Position numbers and translations under genes: made by a program. Shown one piece after another: positions 56,301 to 64,000 of a stretch of 64,000 nucleotides of DNA (positions are counted from its first letter, which is position 1; every line of letters starts with the position of its first letter). The notes below the pieces were generated by a model that searched no databases, was not told where the DNA came from, and saw nothing but the letters and a program-made list of their open reading frames with translations. The DNA comes from Zygnema circumcarinatum. Taxonomy: Eukaryota; Streptophyta; Zygnematophyceae; Zygnematales; Zygnemataceae. The DNA is taken from the NCBI GenBank assembly GCA_037447605.1, contig CM074804.1, positions 7,158,148-7,222,147 on the forward strand. The letters are read 5' to 3'.

Positions 56301-56789
56301 TGTTTGGCCTTCACTCCTAACTGCTAAGCCTTAACCCCTAAACCCTTCCTATTGCAGGAGCACCGACTTCAGCTCGGCCAGAAGGCGATTTTCCACTTAG
56401 AAGGTATTCGTCGTCCCATTTTTTGCATGACATGTCCCCGCCCCCCCCCCGTGCTTTCATTTCTGTGATCCGTCCCCCCTTGTGTGGCTGAAAGGGAGCT
56501 CCGTCTTGGGCATCTCTACTATATGGAGGAGCATTGGACCTGCACCACCACGGCTGAATGAATGAATGAATGAATGCAGGCCGTACAATGTTCGCTGTTC
56601 TCTTCCTGCTTCGTGTTGATTTGGACCCGTTAGATCAGGAACTCGTTCAGGGGTACATTTGGGGTTTTGGTTGTTAACAAAACTGCGGCACATGTCTTGA
56701 CATGAACAAACGTTTGTGTGTTGGCTGCAGCGTTTGTTGCCAAGTTCATGAGCATTTACAAGAAATTCCTCATCGCCCATTTTGGTTAA
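53302..56789 (+). CDS. RFC3: Replication factor C subunit 3 (small clamp-loader subunit)
   Basis: Subunit of the RFC clamp loader that places PCNA on primed DNA; AAA+ ATPase. Eleven exons: 53302-53385, 53568-53678, 53869-53901, 54169-54337, 54505-54686, 55091-55227, 55439-55537, 55906-55975, 56186-56260, 56358-56403, 56731-56789, giving 354 residues, nearly the human RFC3 length; all phases agree. It opens MLWVDKHRPRTLDQMAVH. Walker A is GPSGAGKKT at about 41-49. LNPSDAGFQDRYVVQEIIKD follows. The Walker B position reads LVLNEVDRLS, with Asn in place of the first Asp as in RFC3 orthologues. The SRC motif is VRSRCLNVR. C-terminal RGKLYELLVNCIPADVILK, LDSELKHEVAHWAAYYEHRL and KFMSIYKKFLIAHFG are all RFC3-specific. 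Confidence 0.97.
56554..56576 (+). repeat. (TGAA)n microsatellite in RFC3 intron 10
   Basis: Five to six TGAA units in the last intron of RFC3. Confidence 0.9.
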
Positions 56790-57245
56790 AAATAACCTAG
56801 CACTGGCACTAGCGCATCGTTTAGCGGATAGATCGACAGATGTAGAGTTAGAGCTCGATGTAGGGGACTCCTCGTGTTACCACCACCTGTATCTTTGGGA
56901 TAACATTCCCGTGTTTTTTCATGTTGGAAGACCCATTGTGTAGTGTCGCCCCTTGGAAAAGTCGGCAAACATTGTAAAGAAAAGTTTGGAGGTTCAATAT
57001 CTGCATGCTCGCGGGCTAAGCGACTGCGAGGCATTCCTTTTGGGGTGTGGGCGCTTGCACTACGCAGCTGTTCAAATCACCGTGACGAAGCTTGTGAAGC
57101 GCTCTTCTTGAGAAAGGTGGTGGGTGGGATGGGCCGTGCTTTGGGCTTGTCTCCGTCTCAAGTGTCCCTCTGGATGGTCCCCAACATGCAACAGTCGCCG
57201 TTGTTTCGCATGACAACAAGCCGCAGACTGCTCCGCTACTTCTTC

Positions 57246-57282
57246 CATGCATGCATGCATGCATGCATGCATGCATGCATGC
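57246..57282 (+). repeat. (ATGC)n microsatellite
   Basis: An uninterrupted run of about nine ATGC units; self-complementary, so it can form a cruciform. Confidence 0.95.
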
Positions 57283-57322
57283 GCTGCCATGTGCCCGACA
57301 TTCATGTACTGCGAGAGGGGAA

Positions 57323-57324
<2 letters not shown>

Positions 57325-57357
<33 letters not shown>
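57325..57357 (+). repeat. (CAGG)n microsatellite
   Basis: About eight CAGG units, 43 bases after the ATGC run. Confidence 0.95.
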
Positions 57358-57661
57358 AATGTGAGGTTGCTGCTGCATCGCCTTCCCTTCGACCTCACCG
57401 TTTGTAGCAAGCACTGCGGTACCAGTTGGCAGTTGGCAATGGTTGGGTGGCTCGCGAAGCAATGGATGGTTCGAAACCATTGTACCTTTCTCCTTCCTTG
57501 TAATATTGATAGGCTCTTTAGCTGTCCACAGTCCTCGAGTCCATGCAGCGGAATAGCCGTGCCAATAACAACCAGATGAAATTTTGTTGACTTCAAGTGC
57601 TGTCTTTTTTGACGAAAAAGAGATTTTTATTGTATTGCTCTTGGTGGCATGGCGGTAATAC

Positions 57662-57701
57662 TGATGATGATGATGTTGATTATTATGATGATGATGATGA
57701 G
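57662..57701 (+). repeat. (ATG)n imperfect microsatellite
   Basis: GATGATGATGATG, a short interruption, then ATGATGATGATGATG. Confidence 0.9.
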
Positions 57702-57929
57702 CACACTGCCAAGATACTCGTTTCATGATATAGGCGAAGAGCAAAGGTCTCCCTGAGGAGGGGAAGGTATTTGGACATAACAGTCATGAAGGTCCTCGCC
57801 AGCACAAGATTCACGCCAGCAGATTGCAAAGCCAGGTTGTAGCAACAGCAACATGTAAACCTTCCAATAACCAATTATAGGCTGTTCAAACAATGCTTGG
57901 CTTCAAATCCTGGCACTTATCGCAGCCTA

Positions 57930-58075
57930 GCTTTTTTCTTTTGTCCTTAGGTCCTTTGCGACCAGTTTCTCGTGGTTCCCCATGCTGACTTCGGCCATGT
58001 ACATTTGATGGCATCATCGCCATCGTGAGATCAATGCCACATCACTCCCCTTCATCGCCTGTACTCTTAATTTTC
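57930..58075. repeat. Dispersed repeat, longest copy
   Basis: Its left half matches 47856-47910 and its right half (CATGTACATTTGATGGCATC, CGCCATCGTGAGATCAATG) matches 12109-12172. This copy therefore joins two fragments seen apart elsewhere. No terminal repeats or ORF were recognised. Confidence 0.65.
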
Positions 58076-58844
58076 ATTGTCTTCGTAGCCAACACCGAAT
58101 TCAGGTCGTCTCGGTCGTTGTATGTGCTACAGAGGCTCAAGGATTATTAACCACTCACTCGCCTCTATCACGACAGCGACCTCCTTGCTTTCCTTTTCCA
58201 TTACCTCTTCTGAAGCAGTATTGCGTCTTCTCCATCCTAATCCTTGGATGTTCTAACCTTCGTCAAGAGATACGTGTACCAAAGCATGAGTTTGCATCCA
58301 TCCACTTTTTACCAAAAAACGAATGAGCTGGTGAGCCACTCCTGCAGACAAGCAGACAGGGTCCGCCCTCGTGGTTTCATGCGACTGGTAAGGTTGAACA
58401 AACGGTGGAGGCACCCTACAGTTATAATTTTTCTCAGATGTGAAACGCCAAAAGTTTTAAACGGACGGCAGAGATTGGAAAAATCGTGGCGGGCAGCTAG
58501 ATGCAAAACTTATGCGGCGATGACTTTTTTTTTTTTTTTTTGAATGAAAAATTACCGCAGCCTTCAGCAAACTGAAACATGAGTGCGCGGCTGCTGCGAG
58601 CATATTCCCTTCTCTTCAGCTACGACCTTCATGCTGAGTCTCGCAGAGTTGCTTCCCACCTGCATCACTGTATGAGGCGTATGCGCACATATCTGCGTCA
58701 TGGATAGTTTATGTTTGCGGGTGAGTGCACTGCAGTCAGCACAGGGAGGGTAGAGGGAGTACAGACCGGTGATTCGATTGTAATGCGTGATGTGCTTGGC
58801 GGGAGACAGCCTGCTTGCTGGCGGGAGCATAGTAGAATGCTTAG

Positions 58845-60621
<1,777 letters not shown>

Positions 60622-61964
60622 TGGGCACATGCAGCAAGTTCACTCTCCCTTGTTCTATTCATCTCTTCTTTTGTAATCTTGAGCAGAACGTTTGGTGTAC
60701 TTTGTAGGAAGCATTCCTTAGGCAGAGTGGAGCGGTTTCTAAAAGCTGGCTCCTAAGCTATAGGCTACCGTGTTTTTCTGAGACAAGAGGCGTCTCATAA
60801 TGATGTATTCGGTGGCATAGAATCATTGGATGAGGCTCTTTTTTGCCATGTAGCTCAAACTGGATGCATGTCTTCTGGATCACGTTAGCTGAGTTCAAAA
60901 GCAACATGGAAGTGCGTTAAGGCTCTGCCGACCATTGGATGACCTTGCGTAGCACGCTCGAGCAGCCAGCCAGCCAGCCACCTGTGTTTCTCAGCTACCT
61001 TTGTCGCCACTTTGAAGTGAGCGTGCTGTTGCACATGTGGTCCTTTCCTTTCCCATTCTATGCCTGTTCTGTGCATCGTTATTCTTTGTTGCAGTTAGTG
61101 TCATGGTGCCACTGTAAAGTGCTCACTGCTTTGCTTGTTGCATGGATGGGAGCGTGGATGCCCTCAAGCCAAGCTGTGGTCGGCTGGCTAGCTAGCTGCA
61201 AGCGTCTGCTCGCGCTGAAGCTTGGCTGATATTATGAGCCGGCGGCTCTGTGACTTCCTATCGCTGGTTGTGTCTGCATTTCTGTTTCACTCCAACCCTT
61301 GGCTCCCTCTGCTTCGTCCTGCAAGAAGGGTGGGTTTACATTCCGCAGCATGAGCGGGAGCTGAACAAAGCGAAGGAAGGAGTCGGTGTAAAGGAACAAT
61401 CCTCAAATCCAATAAATTTCCCCCACTACAAAGCGAAAGGCAATACTAGGTTCTGCTGCCATGGCTGCCTCCATAGAAAGTTCAGCTCCCCTCTGCCTGC
61501 ATCGTGCCGTACCGTTTTGTCGTGTACAAACTGCCTCGAACTGAACGGAAAGCGCATCGAACCGTACTTATCCATAAATCTGAACATGGAAGCAGTTCCG
61601 CGTAAATTTATTCGGCTGACTGAACTGGGCTGGAACACGAAACGCTTCGCATGGAGAGGCAGCCCCCCTCCCCCTGAACCCCCCCTCCCCCGAGAGGGCC
61701 AGCGCTGGCTATAGGTACGGAAGCACCGGCCCTCCGCCATGACCTCTAGGGGACCTGCACGCGTTTGATCTTGGCCCTCCTGCTGCTGCCTCCCTCTCTC
61801 GCCCACTCCCTCTCTCGCCCTCTCCCTCTCTCACTCGCTCGCTCATCTCCTTGCACCCCTCTCCCATCGCCCACCCCCGTCTCCCGACCGCGCGGTTTTG
61901 TGGTCGAGTTCCCGACGCTTTCCTGCGACACCTGTCGCCCGGTTGGTTTGCTTTCCAGGGGCTC
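60622..61964. other. Intergenic upstream of the GYF-domain gene
   Basis: About 1.34 kb. It has a short CAGC run (60962-60978) and AT-mixed sequence. From 61780 to 61880 there is a strong CT-rich patch typical of plant core promoters and leaders, just before the GYF gene ATG at 61965. No coding sequence was recognised. Confidence 0.5.
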
Positions 61965-63769
61965 ATGGCAGACAGCAAGCCGGAGCAGTCTGGGAGTCAG
62001 GCGCTTCGCCCTCAGGATTCTTGGCGTCTTCGAGGTGAGGATTTTCTGGCGACTTTCTGGCCTGCACAGGAAAAAAATATGTTTCCAGAGAGATGATGCG
62101 CACCATAGTAGCTGACTGGGTGCTGAGTGCGTGTTCTCTTGCTTGGTGCAGACGAAGCGAATGCTCCGGGAAAGGGACCTGCTGGCGAGGGGGAACATAA
62201 AGGTATGTTTCTTGGATGATGTTGTGGGGGAGGATTATGAGTGTGATGATCCTCTGTTTGCTCGCAACAATAGCAAAGGAGGAGAATTTGATAAGCTGCT
62301 GGGTTTAAACTCGTCCCACTACAATTTAAACAGAATTCAATATGTTCTGAAGTCACTGGCTGCCAGTTTTCTTTGGCAAACTGGTTCAAATTTTTTCTTG
62401 GATATTGATAGCTCCCTTCGCACATCCTTGGCTATTGTGCCTTCAGATCCAATCGGAGGGACAGACAGTATCATTCCTTTGTCTCCCCAATGGCTCTTCT
62501 CAAAACCCGGCGATTCCAAACCTTCTGGAGCCACTAGCTCTGTAAGGCACTTCAGCTCTGGCTGCTTCAGTACTTTAGCTAAGCTACCGTTTACGCCTCA
62601 TGCTGGTTCTTCTTGTAATACACTAAGCTCATGGAGAGAGTCGTCTTCATTGGAAGAGGAGCTTGGCAGGAGCTGCAATTTTCTGATTCGGCAGAGATAA
62701 ACGTGTTTTTTTTGCTGCAATAACTCAGAACTGAAATTTCGAGCCCTGTACAAACTAGTTTTGCATTTCAGTCATTTATGAAGCCAGCAAATACTTTTGT
62801 GTGCAGGAGTTATCTCGAAGCTCAAGCATAGAGAGCTCAACCAAAGATCGCTGGCGAGATTCTGTTCGAGGCAATGAAAGGTGGCGGCCAAATAGCATAG
62901 ACCGTGATTCTGGTGAAACTGGGCGTGAAGGCGGGCGCCGCCTAGGCGGTGATCGCTGGGGGGAGGATGAAAGGGAAACCGTGCCTCTTGGGAAAACTCG
63001 AGGAACTGACCGTTGGATGAAAGACTCTGACAGAGAGCCTGATGTGCCCAGAAAGACTGGTGGTGATCGTTGGCAGGAGGTCTCCCGCCCTGTCGAGGGG
63101 GGGGAGTATCGGTCTCGACCAGAACGCTGGTCCGAAACTAATCGAGATCCCTTGGGGCGAGGCAACGAGCAGAAGCGGGAGTCAAAGTGGACAGTCAATA
63201 GGTGGGGGGCTTCTGATGAGAAAGAGAAAGACACTGGCATTCGAAGCAAGTGGGTAGATAGTGACAGGGAAAAAGAGAGTGAAACTTTGAAAGAGAAGGC
63301 TCCCAAAGAGACTGATAAGGATGTTGAAGTTCGTGACCGTCCGGGAGTATGGCGTCCACAGGGTAGAGGCCGTGGAGAGGCACCTCCTGGCGCACCAGCA
63401 AAATTCGTGCCAAGCGCTGGTAGAGGACGGGGAGATACTCACTCTGTTGGTTTCTCTATAGGTCGAGGTCGCGGAAATTCAGGTGCTCAAGGGCCAATAA
63501 TTGGAGCGAGTGCAAGCCCTGAAAGATCAGACAGATGGGATACAGGGTCTTCTCGCCCCAGTTCTAGGTTAGGAGAGCCAACATCATCCGCCGTGGGCGC
63601 TAGTAACATTTTTCAGTACTCAAAAGGAAAGCTCCTTGAGGTGTTTCATAAGTGCAGTACAAGCCCTGGGTTTATGAAATATCCAGAGGGTTTTGTGGAT
63701 GTTCCTCAGCTAACACAAGAGGAGCCTCTTGAGCCTCTAGCCCTCATTTCCCCATCAACCGAGGAGGAG
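61965..63769 (+). CDS. GYF-domain-containing protein, EXA1/PSIG1-like, 5' exons (partial)
   Basis: Plant GYF-domain proteins of this group are translation-linked regulators that bind proline-rich partners. Only the N-terminal part is present. Exons: 61965-62034, 62152-62202, 62447-62541, 62807-63769; the last ends in phase 0 at a GAG|GTGAGG donor and the gene runs off the right edge. About 393 residues are read. The plant signature IIPLSPQWLFSKPGDSKPSG lies in exon 3. A long Arg/Asp/Trp-rich region follows, with repeated DRW/ERW units (TKDRWRDS, NERWRPN, GDRWGED, TDRWMKD, GDRWQEV, PERWSET), then RGRG motifs. The conserved YSKGKLLEVFHKCS and LTQEEPLEPLALISP precede the GYF domain itself, which must lie beyond 64000. 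The small second and third exons were placed because they restore phase and the PLSPQWL block. Confidence 0.85.
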
Positions 63770-64000
63770 GTGAGGATTGAGCTGGTCGAGCTAAAACAAG
63801 ACTTCTTGTTCTGGTGCAGTAATGACATGTTCACCCGACATTGGAAGGAGAATGAAGTGCTCATGATGCCCTCCGAAAGCTGATTACTGTTTCCTTGCTC
63901 ATGGCACCATACATTGCATACAACTCTCCACTGGCTGCTGGAAATGCCCTGCATGTTTCCGCAGTTTGGTTGCCTACCAATCGTATGTATGTCTTGCTGT

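Noticed and set aside
57016-57744. 242-codon minus-strand ORF
   Set aside because: It runs through the CAGG and ATGC microsatellites, giving poly-Pro/Ala/Cys/Leu and Cys-Met-His strings, and shows no family features.
62203-62446. Reading exon 2 of the GYF gene straight through to 62700
   Set aside because: The frame is open but the segment 62203-62446 is not protein-like for the family; splicing to 62447 restores the PLSPQWL block and correct phase.

Overview
The window is nuclear DNA of a green plant, most likely a land plant or close streptophyte relative; I cannot name the species. The evidence is intron-rich eukaryotic genes with GT/AG junctions that restore recognisable plant proteins, plastid-type enzymes with transit-like leaders (dihydrodipicolinate reductase, adenylate kinase, a GNAT acetyltransferase, a nuclear Ycf23) and plant-type reticulon, SAGA ADA1 and GYF-domain proteins. 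There are no operons. Genes lie about every 4 kb on both strands, and most reconstructed exon sets keep one reading frame throughout.

Layout. 1-2631 (+): 3' part of tubulin-folding cofactor D. 6357-2953 (-): Ycf23-like protein. 7139-11213 (+): THO complex subunit 5, divergent from Ycf23. 11.2-13.1 kb: repeats. 17840-13092 (-): NYN-LOTUS RNA-binding/nuclease-like protein. 18072-18479 (+): a possible small two-exon gene. 20989-19230 (-): adenylate kinase. 21.6-22.1 kb: an inverted-repeat element with a 10-N assembly gap at its centre. 25374-23582 (-): reticulon. 33448-26464 (-): MRD1/RBM19-type five-RRM protein of pre-rRNA processing. 33902-36989 (+): dihydrodipicolinate reductase, divergent from MRD1. 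38499-40190 (+): SAGA subunit ADA1. 43962-41804 (-): GNAT acetyltransferase.

44.2-51.9 kb (-) is the most unusual stretch. A full trimethylguanosine synthase gene (TGS1, WW domain plus methyltransferase, 51934-48361) is followed by a second copy of only its methyltransferase exons (46885-44701). That copy opens with an unrelated basic N-terminus, with repeat-rich DNA between the copies. 53302-56789 (+): replication factor C subunit 3. 56.8-58.9 kb: microsatellites and a dispersed repeat. 58863-60621 (+): a PFA-DSP phosphatase. 61965-63769 (+): 5' exons of a GYF-domain protein that runs off the window.

The genes are unrelated housekeeping functions: RNA capping and export, rRNA processing, replication, chromatin, lysine synthesis, cytoskeleton and ER shape. 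They do not form one pathway. I saw no convincing tRNA, rRNA or CRISPR array. Exon borders are read by eye from splice signals, frame and family conservation, and need transcript support.
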